NCBI RefSeq assembly: GCF_947495925.1
Contig: NZ_CANMAU010000004.1
Span: 62,001-126,000 of the forward strand
Direction of reading: 5' to 3'
Length of the DNA: 64,000 nucleotides
Source of the DNA: an uncultured Algibacter sp.
Lineage (GTDB): Bacteria > Bacteroidota > Bacteroidia > Flavobacteriales > Flavobacteriaceae
The notes under the pieces were generated by a model. The model was not told the DNA's origin. It worked only from the letters and a program-made list of their open reading frames with translations, and made no database searches. How positions within the stretch are numbered: the first letter of the stretch is position 1; every line of letters starts with the position of its first letter. The position numbers and the translations under genes were made by a program. This document shows positions 1 to 7,859 of this stretch, one piece after another.

Positions 1-403
1 CATTTATCATTTGGTCCACAACACACTTTAATATGGCTTCCTTTTCTTTTAGGTTTTCAACTTCTACTAATTTACCAAAAAGTGTTGCAGATCTATAATT
101 AACCGAGTGGTGCAAACCAGAACGAGCCAAGACTAAACCATCCAAATGCATTACGGTTATGCTTACGTCTTTACATTCTAATAGGTTTAGAAGCATTCTA
201 TTTTTTCCAGAACCGTGTAAATAAATTTTGTTGCCTATTCTACCATAAGACATAGGAAGACTTATAACTTTACCATTATAATTGTAGCCGACAAAACAGA
301 TAAATCCAGCATCCAAAATAGCGTTTATTTTATCTACATCATAAAGTGCTCTGTTGATGCCTCTTTTAACTTCGTTTAGCTCAGATTTTTTGAATTCTTC
401 CAT
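1..403 (-). CDS. Pyridoxamine 5'-phosphate oxidase-like FMN-binding protein (partial)
   Basis: The reading frame opens with ATG at 401-403 on the minus strand and stays open to the left edge, so only the N-terminal 134 residues are present. The sequence has the split-barrel flavin-binding pattern of the PNPOx-like/NimA-type family, with GFICFVGYNYNGKVISLPMS followed by YGRIGNKIYLHGSGKNRM and then SVNYRSATLFGKLVEV. Such proteins bind FMN or a related flavin and are usually small cytosolic oxidoreductases. The gene is divergent from a MocR/PdxR-type regulator 83 bp away, an arrangement often seen between these two families, so it is a likely target of that regulator. The substrate cannot be told from sequence. 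Confidence 0.85.
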   Translation of the reverse strand, partial: MEEFKKSELNEVKRGINRALYDVDKINAILDAGFICFVGYNYNGKVISLPMSYGRIGNKIYLHGSGKNRMLLNLLECKDVSITVMHLDGLVLARSGLHHSVNYRSATLFGKLVEVENLKEKEAILKCVVDQMIN

Positions 404-455
404 GGTTTTATTATTTAATAGATCAAAATTACTACTTTAGTGGATGCTTCAATTC

Positions 456-484
456 GTCCAGAAAACATTTTTAAAATAGTCCAG
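456..484. promoter_or_regulatory. Direct repeat GTCCAG, possible MocR operator
   Basis: GTCCAG occurs at 456-461 and again at 479-484, 23 bp apart, roughly two helical turns. They lie in the 83 bp between the divergent PNPOx-like gene and the MocR-type regulator. MocR-family regulators typically bind two direct repeats in such divergent promoters. Assigning these repeats to this regulator is inference; a 6-mer pair can also arise by chance. Confidence 0.35.
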
Positions 485-486
485 TT

Positions 487-1974
487 GTGATTCCGTATAA
501 AACCATTTTTTCTGTAAATAGAGCTAGCAAGCAGCCTATTTATATTCAATTAACCAATCAATTTATTAAGCTTATAAAACATGGAAAACTCTCTCCAGGG
601 AACAAATTACCGGGAAGCAGAACTTTGTCAGAATTATTGACGTTACATAGAAAAACCATTGTAGCATGTTATGAGGAATTAATTTTACAAGGCTGGATCG
701 TAAGTGTACCTCAAAAAGGAACTTTTGTGAATGCTGATTTACCTATTTTAAAGCAAAGAAGATTAGGTAATCCAAAAAAACAATGTGATAATAAAGTCTC
801 TGGGTTTGAATTTAAAAGAAATCCTATTCTCGATAGAAGTTTTCCTCAAAAGTTTGATGAAGATAGTATGTATGTAAATGATGGTATTTCCGATAGTAGA
901 CTTACTCCCGTTAATGAAATTGCTTTGATTTATAGGGGTTTGGCTGTAAAGAAAAGTACAGTTAATGAATTATGGTATGGGACCACTTACGGGAATATTT
1001 TACTTAGGAAGAATTTGGTAAGCTATTTAAACGAAACCCGTGGGCTAAATATAGGTGTCGATAATATTATGATTACCAGAGGCAGTCAAATGGGTATGTT
1101 TTTGGCATCACAATTATTGTTTGCAGATAATGGTTACGTTATTATTGGTGAAACTAATTATAGTTCTTCAGACACGACCTTCGAATTTTCTGGAGCAAAG
1201 GTCTTACGAGTTAAAGTGGATAGCCAAGGTTTAGTAGCCAAGGAAGTAAAAATGCTTTGTGAAAAATATAAGGTGAAAGCTGTATATACAACGTCCCATC
1301 ATCATCATCCAACAACCGTAACTTTATCAGCAGAACGTAGAATTGAGCTTTTAAATTTGGCAAAGATTTACCATTTCGCAATTCTTGAAGATGATTACGA
1401 TTATGATTTTCATTATAACCATGCGCCTATTTTACCATTGGCAAGCCATGACCAAAATGGAAATGTTGTTTATGTGGGTTCTATTTGTAAAACGGTTGCT
1501 CCAGTTTACAGGGTTGGATATTTAATAGCTTCGAAAGATTTTGTTGATGAGTGCGCCAGATTAAGGCGGTTTATTGATCGACAGGGAGATGCTTTGTTGG
1601 AAATGACATTTGCTAAGTTTATTAAGCAAGGGAGTCTAGATAGGCATATTAAAAAAGTGCTAAAGATTTATAAATCTAGGCGTGATTTATTTTGCAGTTT
1701 ATTGAAATCTGAGTTGAGTGAATATTTGTCTTTTGAAATCCCAAAGGGAGGCATGGCAATTTGGGTAATATTGAATAAAAAATATAATTGGAACCTAGTA
1801 ACTACTGAAGCTTTAGAGGAAAAATTAATCATTCTTGAATGGAAACGTTATGATTGTGCCAATTTAAATCACAACGGAATTAGAATGGGCTTTGCCGCTT
1901 ATACTGAAGATGAGATTTATGAGTTTATAAGGCGGTTTAAAAGCACTATGAGACGCATTGATGAGAATATTTAG
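487..1974 (+). CDS. MocR-family transcriptional regulator (GntR HTH + aminotransferase-like domain)
   Basis: A 495-residue protein with an N-terminal GntR winged helix (about residues 15-80, ending in QKGTFV) joined by a linker to a fold-type I PLP-dependent aminotransferase domain (about 125-490). The PLP-binding lysine is K335 in GSICKTVAP, and EDDYDYDF near 301-308 is the conserved acidic/Tyr motif. Translation must start at GTG 487: an in-frame TAA lies five codons upstream, and the first in-frame ATG would delete the DNA-binding domain. A run of four histidines (271-274) replaces the usual SHQFPTG-type segment. Family members such as PdxR and GabR sense PLP or amino-compound adducts. Divergence from a PNPOx-like gene points to vitamin B6 or related control, which is inference. 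Confidence 0.93.
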   Translation: MIPYKTIFSVNRASKQPIYIQLTNQFIKLIKHGKLSPGNKLPGSRTLSELLTLHRKTIVACYEELILQGWIVSVPQKGTFVNADLPILKQRRLGNPKKQCDNKVSGFEFKRNPILDRSFPQKFDEDSMYVNDGISDSRLTPVNEIALIYRGLAVKKSTVNELWYGTTYGNILLRKNLVSYLNETRGLNIGVDNIMITRGSQMGMFLASQLLFADNGYVIIGETNYSSSDTTFEFSGAKVLRVKVDSQGLVAKEVKMLCEKYKVKAVYTTSHHHHPTTVTLSAERRIELLNLAKIYHFAILEDDYDYDFHYNHAPILPLASHDQNGNVVYVGSICKTVAPVYRVGYLIASKDFVDECARLRRFIDRQGDALLEMTFAKFIKQGSLDRHIKKVLKIYKSRRDLFCSLLKSELSEYLSFEIPKGGMAIWVILNKKYNWNLVTTEALEEKLIILEWKRYDCANLNHNGIRMGFAAYTEDEIYEFIRRFKSTMRRIDENI

Positions 1975-2044
1975 GTCTAGTTTATTTCACTCCCTAAATA
2001 ATGTTAAATTATAATTTATCATTGCTAAACGATAAGGATAAGGT

Positions 2045-4360
2045 TTAAAAAGAAACTCTAAAACTTATATTAGGAGTAATGCCCAAGGATTCATTATCCA
2101 CTTTAGCAATATTGTTTTCATTACTAATCGTATAGTAGGAGTTGAGAATGTTTTTTTGGTTTAGTAAATTCCACACAGAAGCTCCTACGGTTGCTTGCGC
2201 TTTCCTTGAAAGGTCAAAATCATAAGTAGCAGAGCAATCTACACGAAAATAATCTGGTAATCGATCATTGTTAGGATTGGAGAATTCAATGGTGTTATCT
2301 GTAATTGCATCACTTACATTTATTTGTGTTGAAGGTTTTCCGGTATGGTAATTAAAACCTGCTGCTAGTTTAAAATGGTTGTATGTATAAGTGCCTGCCA
2401 AAGTAAGTATGTGTCTAATGTCAATATTGTTAGGGAACGGTTTCCCATTATTCAATTCATCAAAAGTATAATTATTAGAACTATAGGAATACGAAATCCA
2501 GCTATGAAAAACATCACTGAACTGTTTATTGAGTAGAATGTCTATACCCTTTATTTCATAACTCCCAATGCTATTTACAAACTGAAATTGATTTTGAAAA
2601 CCTTGACTTCTAGTGGTTATACCATCAACCTTTTTGATATACCCTTCTGCACTTACAAGCAGGTTATTTTTGTTGTAATGAATACCTGTAGAAAGTTGTT
2701 TGCTTTTAATAACAGGAATGTCTTCATTGTTAGCAAGAACCCAACGTCGTTTTTCTATACCTAAAAAATCATTTTGTAAATCAATAACTTGGGAGGCTGT
2801 CTGGCTTTTAAATTCTCCTAAAACTTCAAATCTAAAGTTGTTTAAAAATCTTTGACTTAAAGATACTCTTGGTTCAACAATGAACGTATCGAATTTTGCG
2901 AAGTAGTTTAGTCTTCCTCCAAAATTTACTTTAGTTTTTGCACTACTTGATAAAAAATGACCTTCTGCATAAAGGGCATGACTTCTAATAACTTCTTTGA
3001 TGTAGCTTCTAAAAGGCGGATTGTTAACATCAGTTAAATTACTTATGCCTACTTCTGCAAATTGATAGCCACTATTTATTTTTAATTGACTATTGTAATT
3101 GTAGCTTAAGTCAAGTTTTGCTGAGCCATCATAAACTTCATTTTCTTGAATAAGCCTTTGGTTGTTAATAATATCAAAGTTAGTTGCATCTAAATCATAA
3201 TTAGAAATATATATTTGAAACGACGTATTAAGTTTGTTATTCCAATTTCTCAGGTAAGTAATACTTCCTGCTGTACTTCGCTGTGATAATTTACTGTTTA
3301 AAACTTCATTTTTATTATTTACGTTAGATCGTTCGTCATAATCTAAATTATTATCTACATTAAAAAAGTGAAATCGAATCTTATCTTTTTTGGAGATATC
3401 ATATAGGAATTTAGCCGTAAGATCGTAGAAGTAGAAATTCTCGTTTTGAGAAATTGAGTTGTTGCTTTTTGCCTTTGTCAAATCTGAATCTTGAAAAATA
3501 CGTTTCGAATACTGTTCAAAAGTTATGGTATTTATAAAGTCTGTAATAGAGCGACGTGCAGATATTTGTAATTCTGTTTTGTTAGATAATGGAATTTTGG
3601 CGTGCCCATCTACATTTATTAAATTAAAGCCCATTCCCGCTTTAAATTCATGATCAATCTCATTGGGTAAATGCATATCAATAATACTAGATACACCATC
3701 GCCGAATTTAGTAGGTGTTCCATTTTTAAAAATATTTACTTGCTCAGTTGTGTATGGGTTAAAAGCTGAAATCAATCCAAAGAAATGTCCAGATTGATAC
3801 ATTTTTATCCCATCCCAAAGTATAAGGTTTTGGTCGTGGGTTCCGCCTCGAATATTAATGTTTGAAACCGTTTCATCTGCGCTTAAAACACCCGGAATAG
3901 CTTGAATAGTTTGTAAAACATCAGGCTCTATTAGGCCTGGTAAAATGCCAAGAGTTTCCGGTTTTATTTTAATTGACCCGTCATTAAGCTTTGTGATTCC
4001 CGATGTTAAATAATTGGTTACGACAACTTCCTCAAGGTTTTGGATTTTAAAAGAAAATTTCTTTTGTTTGAGAACCCTTACTATTATGAAATTATCTTGT
4101 AATATTTCATAATTTAATCCTGTTTCTTTCTTAAGAAATGAGATAACTTCAGCTAGCGAAAAGTTTTCCTCAGGGCGTACACTTAATTTATCCTTAATAG
4201 TATTATCCGTGAATGAAAAGCGGACATTATATTTTTCTTCAAGATTATTTAAAACAACAATAAGAGGTTGCTTTTCTTTACGAATGCTTTGCGCTTTTAG
4301 AAACGAAACATTCAATAAAAAAAGAGATATTATAATATAGTAAATCTCTTTTCTACTCAC
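2045..4360 (-). CDS. TonB-dependent outer-membrane receptor with N-terminal STN domain
   Basis: A 771-residue outer-membrane receptor. A signal peptide (about 1-24, cleavage after LKAQ) is followed by an STN (secretin/TonB short N-terminal) signalling domain (about 28-97), a TonB-box-like segment (LEEVVVTNYL, 109-118), a plug containing IRGGTHDQNLILWDGIKMY, and a C-terminal beta-barrel ending in FRVSF. An STN domain marks transducer-type receptors of the FecA class, which pass a ligand signal to a FecR anti-sigma factor. The start overlaps the 3' end of fecR by 8 bp, so the two are translationally coupled. It lacks the CarboxypepD-like domain of SusC proteins and no SusD is present, so a siderophore or other small ligand, or a protein ligand, is more likely than a glycan. 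The ligand is unknown. Confidence 0.95.
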   Translation of the reverse strand: MSRKEIYYIIISLFLLNVSFLKAQSIRKEKQPLIVVLNNLEEKYNVRFSFTDNTIKDKLSVRPEENFSLAEVISFLKKETGLNYEILQDNFIIVRVLKQKKFSFKIQNLEEVVVTNYLTSGITKLNDGSIKIKPETLGILPGLIEPDVLQTIQAIPGVLSADETVSNINIRGGTHDQNLILWDGIKMYQSGHFFGLISAFNPYTTEQVNIFKNGTPTKFGDGVSSIIDMHLPNEIDHEFKAGMGFNLINVDGHAKIPLSNKTELQISARRSITDFINTITFEQYSKRIFQDSDLTKAKSNNSISQNENFYFYDLTAKFLYDISKKDKIRFHFFNVDNNLDYDERSNVNNKNEVLNSKLSQRSTAGSITYLRNWNNKLNTSFQIYISNYDLDATNFDIINNQRLIQENEVYDGSAKLDLSYNYNSQLKINSGYQFAEVGISNLTDVNNPPFRSYIKEVIRSHALYAEGHFLSSSAKTKVNFGGRLNYFAKFDTFIVEPRVSLSQRFLNNFRFEVLGEFKSQTASQVIDLQNDFLGIEKRRWVLANNEDIPVIKSKQLSTGIHYNKNNLLVSAEGYIKKVDGITTRSQGFQNQFQFVNSIGSYEIKGIDILLNKQFSDVFHSWISYSYSSNNYTFDELNNGKPFPNNIDIRHILTLAGTYTYNHFKLAAGFNYHTGKPSTQINVSDAITDNTIEFSNPNNDRLPDYFRVDCSATYDFDLSRKAQATVGASVWNLLNQKNILNSYYTISNENNIAKVDNESLGITPNISFRVSF

Positions 4361-5252
4361 GCTTTAAAATTATAGTACGGTTAGTTTTACTATAGGTTGC
4401 GTTTAATGGGAGAGAAATAGACTTTAACGCTAACTCAATATTGTCATGAGCAAAGCTGCCAGTAAATAATTGGGTGGAATCAATGCCAATTAAAGTAACT
4501 TCAACATTGTATTGCCTTTCAAATTCTGTTATTATGGTTTTATAAGGCAAGCTTTTAAAAGAACTAACGTTATTTAACCACGAAGGCATGATGCGGTTTT
4601 CTTTTTCTTTAGCAATTAGTTTCCCGTCAAGAATTAAAAAGCTGTCTCCAGCCTTTAGTTTTGATTCTTGAGAATTGTAGCTAACCCCAACGAGTCCTTC
4701 GTAGCAAATAACCTCAAAATAATTATTTCGTTGTTTTATATTAAATTGAGTACCATAAACCGTTACGATTCCAGATGCTGTTTTTACCTTAAATGATGAT
4801 CCTTTTGCTACTTTAAAAAAAGCTTCTCCTTGAAGTTTAACTTCTCGGTCTTGTTTCCATTTGTTTTTATTAAAGGCTAAAAGAGATTTAGCATTTAGAG
4901 ATACACTAGAATAATCAGGTAACTCAATAGTGGTTTTTTGAGCAAACTCCGTAGATATAGTAGTGTCTAGAGTTGTGGTGTAATAATATAAACCAAAACA
5001 AACAGCTAAAATGGCTGCAATGCGCATAAATGGTTTTAGCCACTGCCTTGATGATTGCTTTTTATTTTTTACCGTAGTAAGTACACCTTCTAATTCCTTA
5101 GAAGTATTGTATTCATCAGCTTTAAAAGCTTTCAGGCTATGATTCAACTTAATCAATTCATCATAATCATCAAGTTGCTTAAAAGCTTCAAGCTCTTGGT
5201 TACTTAGATCGTTATCTAACCATTTCGATATGAGTTCTTCTCTGTTCATCAT
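4353..5252 (-). CDS. FecR-family anti-sigma factor
   Basis: A 299-residue inner-membrane regulator. It has a short N-terminal cytoplasmic region (ELISKWLDNDLSNQE, sigma-binding type), one transmembrane helix near residues 77-92 (MRIAAILAVCFGLYYY), a periplasmic FecR domain (EVKLQGEAFFKVAKG, then FKVKTASGIVTVYGTQFNI) and a C-terminal DUF4974-like segment (SFKSLPYKTIITEFERQYNVEV). FecR proteins hold or activate the partner ECF sigma factor according to the state of the STN receptor. It sits between the sigma gene and the receptor gene with 72 bp to the sigma stop and an 8-bp overlap with the receptor. Its own upstream motif (5259-5291) suggests transcription separate from the sigma gene. Confidence 0.95.
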   Translation of the reverse strand: MMNREELISKWLDNDLSNQELEAFKQLDDYDELIKLNHSLKAFKADEYNTSKELEGVLTTVKNKKQSSRQWLKPFMRIAAILAVCFGLYYYTTTLDTTISTEFAQKTTIELPDYSSVSLNAKSLLAFNKNKWKQDREVKLQGEAFFKVAKGSSFKVKTASGIVTVYGTQFNIKQRNNYFEVICYEGLVGVSYNSQESKLKAGDSFLILDGKLIAKEKENRIMPSWLNNVSSFKSLPYKTIITEFERQYNVEVTLIGIDSTQLFTGSFAHDNIELALKSISLPLNATYSKTNRTIILKRE

Positions 5253-5258
5253 TCATTT

Positions 5259-5291
5259 ATATAACAGTTAACATCAATTTATTCCTACCCC
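5259..5291 (-). promoter_or_regulatory. Putative ECF-sigma promoter upstream of fecR/receptor
   Basis: Read on the minus strand this contains GGGGTAGGAAT (5291-5281), 8 nt, GTTAAC (5272-5267), then TGTTATAT, ending 6 nt before the fecR ATG. The same arrangement, with the 11-mer identical and a 7-nt spacer, lies upstream of the divergent lipoprotein gene (5887-5921). Two copies flanking a FecI-type sigma gene suggest its own target promoter. The functional assignment is inference. Confidence 0.6.
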
Positions 5292-5324
5292 TTCAGGTAA
5301 TTTTTTTAAACGCTATTTTTTAAG

Positions 5325-5840
5325 TTACAACTCTTTTATGTCTTTTCGTAATTTTTTCAAAGCACCATAAATACGTTTTTCAACAGCTTTAGTAGATATG
5401 TCTAATAGTTCTGCAATTTCTTTAAAACGTTTTCCTTCAACTCGATTCATCATAAAAGCAACGCGTTGCGCTTCGGTTAAATTAGCTAATGCCTTTTGGA
5501 GTTTATCATTATATTCGGATTCCTGCATTAAAAACTCAGGATTCTCATTGGTAGACATTTTTGGTTTAGTTTGCTGGTGTTTTAAAACAACCTTTTGATG
5601 AGCAACTTCATTTAGCATTAAATTATTGGCTGTAGTGAATACAAAACTCTTGGCTTTATCTGGAGAAATCTTTGAGCAATTCTCCCAAAGCTTTATAAAT
5701 GCTTCCTGGACTTTATCTTTAGGGTTTAGTAATTCACCAAACTTATAGTATAAAAAGTTGTGCAAATCTGTGGCGTGTTTATTAAATATGGAAGAATAAA
5801 TATGTTCTTCGCAAATATTATCATGTAGTTGTTTACCCAT
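5325..5840 (-). CDS. ECF RNA polymerase sigma factor, FecI-like (Bacteroidota type)
   Basis: A 171-residue sigma-70 family ECF factor. Region 2 is recognised by ATDLHNFLYYKFG...VQEAFIKLWENC with the core-binding and melting pattern, and region 4 by LTEAQRVAFMMNRVEGKR followed by FKEIAELLDISTKAVEKRI, the helix-turn-helix for -35 recognition. Length and sequence match the FecI-like sigma factors that partner FecR and TonB-receptor genes in Bacteroidetes. It leads the fecI-fecR-receptor set. The GGGGTAGGAAT motif found before fecR and the divergent lipoprotein is absent on this gene's own strand, so the sigma gene may be made from a different, housekeeping promoter. Confidence 0.94.
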   Translation of the reverse strand: MGKQLHDNICEEHIYSSIFNKHATDLHNFLYYKFGELLNPKDKVQEAFIKLWENCSKISPDKAKSFVFTTANNLMLNEVAHQKVVLKHQQTKPKMSTNENPEFLMQESEYNDKLQKALANLTEAQRVAFMMNRVEGKRFKEIAELLDISTKAVEKRIYGALKKLRKDIKEL

Positions 5841-5886
5841 TATTTATTGGTAGTTTACTTCACTAAAATAAAAAAAATGCAATAAG

Positions 5887-5921
5887 GGGGTAGGAATTTT
5901 TAAAGTTAACCTGTTTTATAT
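5887..5921 (+). promoter_or_regulatory. Putative ECF-sigma promoter upstream of repeat lipoprotein
   Basis: GGGGTAGGAAT at 5887-5897, a 7-nt AT-rich spacer, GTTAAC at 5905-5910 and CTGTTTTATAT at 5911-5921. It mirrors the element before fecR. With the -10-like part ending at 5921, transcription would begin near 5925-5932, which favours the lipoprotein start at ATG 5956 over the ATG at 5932. Confidence 0.6.
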
Positions 5922-5955
5922 TCAAAAAGCTATGTTTCATCCAAAATTCAGTATC

Positions 5956-7677
5956 ATGAAAATTAAAAAGAATCTTTTATTGTTATTACCTTTTATTGCC
6001 CTTTTATTCTTCGCGTCTTGTCAAGATGAAGTGATTGAAGTCACCGAACCACAGGAAAGTGAAGCCCTTGTTGCCGAATCTGAACTTACAACAATTATTA
6101 GTGCAACAGCTAAGAATGATGGTTCTAAAGACAATATTATTGACGGAACCAGTTGTGTTTCTGTAAAATTACCGGCTGTAGTAATCATAAAAGGTATTGA
6201 GATTAGAATTGATACAGAGGCAGACTATACCAAAATACAAAGACTTTACGATGAATTTGAAGACGATATAGATCGTTTAGATATTATTTTTCCTATAACT
6301 ATCGTTACGGCAGATCACGAAGAAATTGTAATTGAAGATGTAGAGCAATTATCAGAATTTAGTGCGGAATGTAGCGATGATGACGAAGAAGAGGAAATTC
6401 GTTGTGTTGAGTTTCAGTTCCCAATAGCATTTTCACTATTTGATACAGATTTTGAAGTGATTAAAACTGTTGAAATTGCAAATAAAAGAGAACTACATCT
6501 TTTTATGAAGCGTGTTAAAAACTCTGAGTTTTTAGCGAGCTTAAACTTTCCAGTAAACATGGTGTTAAAAGATGGAACTGTTTTAACCGCAGAGAATAAC
6601 GAGCAATTAAAACGCATTATTGAAGAAGCAAAGGATAGCTGTGAAGAAGATAATGATTTTTCTAAAGAGCGCTTAGAAAACTATTTAAAAAGATGCCCTT
6701 GGATTGTTAACGAATTTACAAGAGATAATCAAGACAAGACAGAAGTATTTACGCAATACGCTATTAATTTTAAGGATGAAGGTTTAGTTACTATGCGTTC
6801 AAGAAATGGAGATATTTTAACTGGAAGTTGGGGCTTAAGATGCACAAGACGTGGTGTGCTTTTAAAAATGGAGTTCGCAAATTTAGCAGATTTTAATTTA
6901 GAATGGCTGCTGTACGATTTTGAAGATGGAAAAATTAAAATTCATGAAGTTGGCGGTAATCGCATAATAATGAAGCGAAACTGCGATGTTGTGATAGATA
7001 TTACAAAAGAACGTATTAAAAATTATTTACAAGAATGTTTGTGGCGATTAGCAAGATTAAATGTTGATGGTGCTGACAATGAAAAAGAGTATATCGGAAC
7101 GCCATTTAAGTTTTATGAAGATGATGTAGTTAAACTAAGAGTCAACGGTGAATTGGTTGAAGGAACCTATGAGATTGGTTTAAGTCCGGCAGGGGCTATT
7201 TTAAAAATTAATTTAGAAGATAGACCGAATCTAAGATTGGCTTGGTTAATTAATTTCCTTGAACCAGGACTAATTAAATTAGCAAATGAAAACAACCAAA
7301 TGGTGTTAGTGAGAATGTGTCCAGATGATGATGTTAATTACATAACTGAGGTACTCACAGATGGAGAATGGGCGGTAGCCTCATATATCGATCAAGATAT
7401 TGATGAAACTGATAATTATAGCGAGTATGTTATTGGTTTTAATGAAAATGGAATGTTGTTTACAGAAGGTGATGGAAATGATTATAGAGGTTCTTGGGTA
7501 GCCTACAGAAATGAAGGTTTGTTTTTAGGATTAAATTTTAGAACTCAAAATGAACCATTTAGTGAATTACGACACAGATGGAAAATTAAGGAAATTACTC
7601 CGAATAGAATAGAGCTAAAAGATTATAATTCTGATGGAGGTATTGAAAGAGTATTAGTCTTAGAGCCTTGGGAATAA
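5956..7677 (+). CDS. Acidic repeat lipoprotein divergent from the FecIR locus
   Basis: A 573-residue predicted lipoprotein; I do not recognise a named family. The start chosen is ATG 5956, because it gives a textbook lipoprotein signal (MKIKKN, a hydrophobic core, lipobox FFASC with Cys22); ATG 5932 would add eight residues. After an acidic linker it shows five repeats: two modules of about 75-80 residues, each starting and ending in Cys, and three modules of about 105-110 residues, each with W, Y.IGF/Y.INF, G.W or G.Y, L.L.F and a later W. The later modules look like small beta-barrels of the lipocalin-like kind, which is inference. The shared promoter motif suggests co-expression with the receptor, so it may be a surface ligand-binding partner. 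Confidence 0.85.
   Translation: MKIKKNLLLLLPFIALLFFASCQDEVIEVTEPQESEALVAESELTTIISATAKNDGSKDNIIDGTSCVSVKLPAVVIIKGIEIRIDTEADYTKIQRLYDEFEDDIDRLDIIFPITIVTADHEEIVIEDVEQLSEFSAECSDDDEEEEIRCVEFQFPIAFSLFDTDFEVIKTVEIANKRELHLFMKRVKNSEFLASLNFPVNMVLKDGTVLTAENNEQLKRIIEEAKDSCEEDNDFSKERLENYLKRCPWIVNEFTRDNQDKTEVFTQYAINFKDEGLVTMRSRNGDILTGSWGLRCTRRGVLLKMEFANLADFNLEWLLYDFEDGKIKIHEVGGNRIIMKRNCDVVIDITKERIKNYLQECLWRLARLNVDGADNEKEYIGTPFKFYEDDVVKLRVNGELVEGTYEIGLSPAGAILKINLEDRPNLRLAWLINFLEPGLIKLANENNQMVLVRMCPDDDVNYITEVLTDGEWAVASYIDQDIDETDNYSEYVIGFNENGMLFTEGDGNDYRGSWVAYRNEGLFLGLNFRTQNEPFSELRHRWKIKEITPNRIELKDYNSDGGIERVLVLEPWE
6154..6642 (+). repeat. Two tandem Cys-bounded protein repeats in the lipoprotein
   Basis: The coding sequence at 6154-6372 and 6403-6642 encodes two homologous modules. 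Each begins C-V-x-[VF]-x-[LF]-P, has a central helix-like stretch (IQRLYDEF / LHLFMKRV), then [LI].FP[IV]..V..D....[TI].E, and ends in Cys. An acidic spacer (SDDDEEEE) separates them. Confidence 0.7.
6658..7665 (+). repeat. Three tandem ~105-residue protein repeats in the lipoprotein
   Basis: Modules at 6658-6984, 6997-7320 and 7333-7665. The first two share an N-terminal RLENYLKRCPW / RIKNYLQECLW; all three share an aromatic start (CPW, CLW, GEW), a Y-[AV]-I-[NG]-F or F-K-F-Y strand, a G-[ST]-[WY] turn, L-[KG]-[MIL]-[ENF]-F and a later [EAR]-W. The first two end in Cys. The repeats are diverged at DNA level. Confidence 0.7.
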
Positions 7678-7745
7678 TGTGTTATTGGTTTATATAGGGA
7701 AAGCTTATGTTTTTGGTTGGTTAGGTTAATATTTAAGTTTCCTTT

Positions 7746-7780
7746 AAAAAAGCTGTCAATTTTAATTGGCAGCTTTTTTT
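7746..7780 (+). terminator. Intrinsic terminator after the lipoprotein gene
   Basis: A 12-bp stem AAGCTGTCAATT / AATTGGCAGCTT with one G-T wobble, followed by a T-tract. It lies 70 bp after the stop and ends the transcript before ffh. Confidence 0.85.
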
Positions 7781-7827
7781 ATGGATACTTTTACATTATG
7801 ATTTTTCAATAATAGCAAGCAAATCAC

Positions 7828-7835
7828 TAAATTTG
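7828..7835 (+). promoter_or_regulatory. -7 box TAAATTTG for ffh
   Basis: An exact TAnnTTTG element 24 nt before the ATG at 7860, giving a short leader. It lies just before an alternative upstream ATG at 7833, which would fall at or before the transcription start, supporting 7860 as the true start. Confidence 0.6.
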
Positions 7836-7859
7836 CATTTCTTAAAATTTGAAAAACCT

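Noticed and set aside
1975-2044. Terminator between the MocR gene and the TonB receptor gene
   Set aside because: Only a 5-bp TTATC/GATAA repeat with a long loop and no clean T-tract.
5398-5598. ORF on the plus strand opposite the ECF sigma factor gene
   Set aside because: It is antisense to a clear sigma factor gene and its protein has no signal or family; one of many such shadow frames in the window.
7833-7859. Upstream ATG for ffh
   Set aside because: It adds nine residues absent from Ffh proteins and lies at the promoter; ATG 7860 fits the family start.
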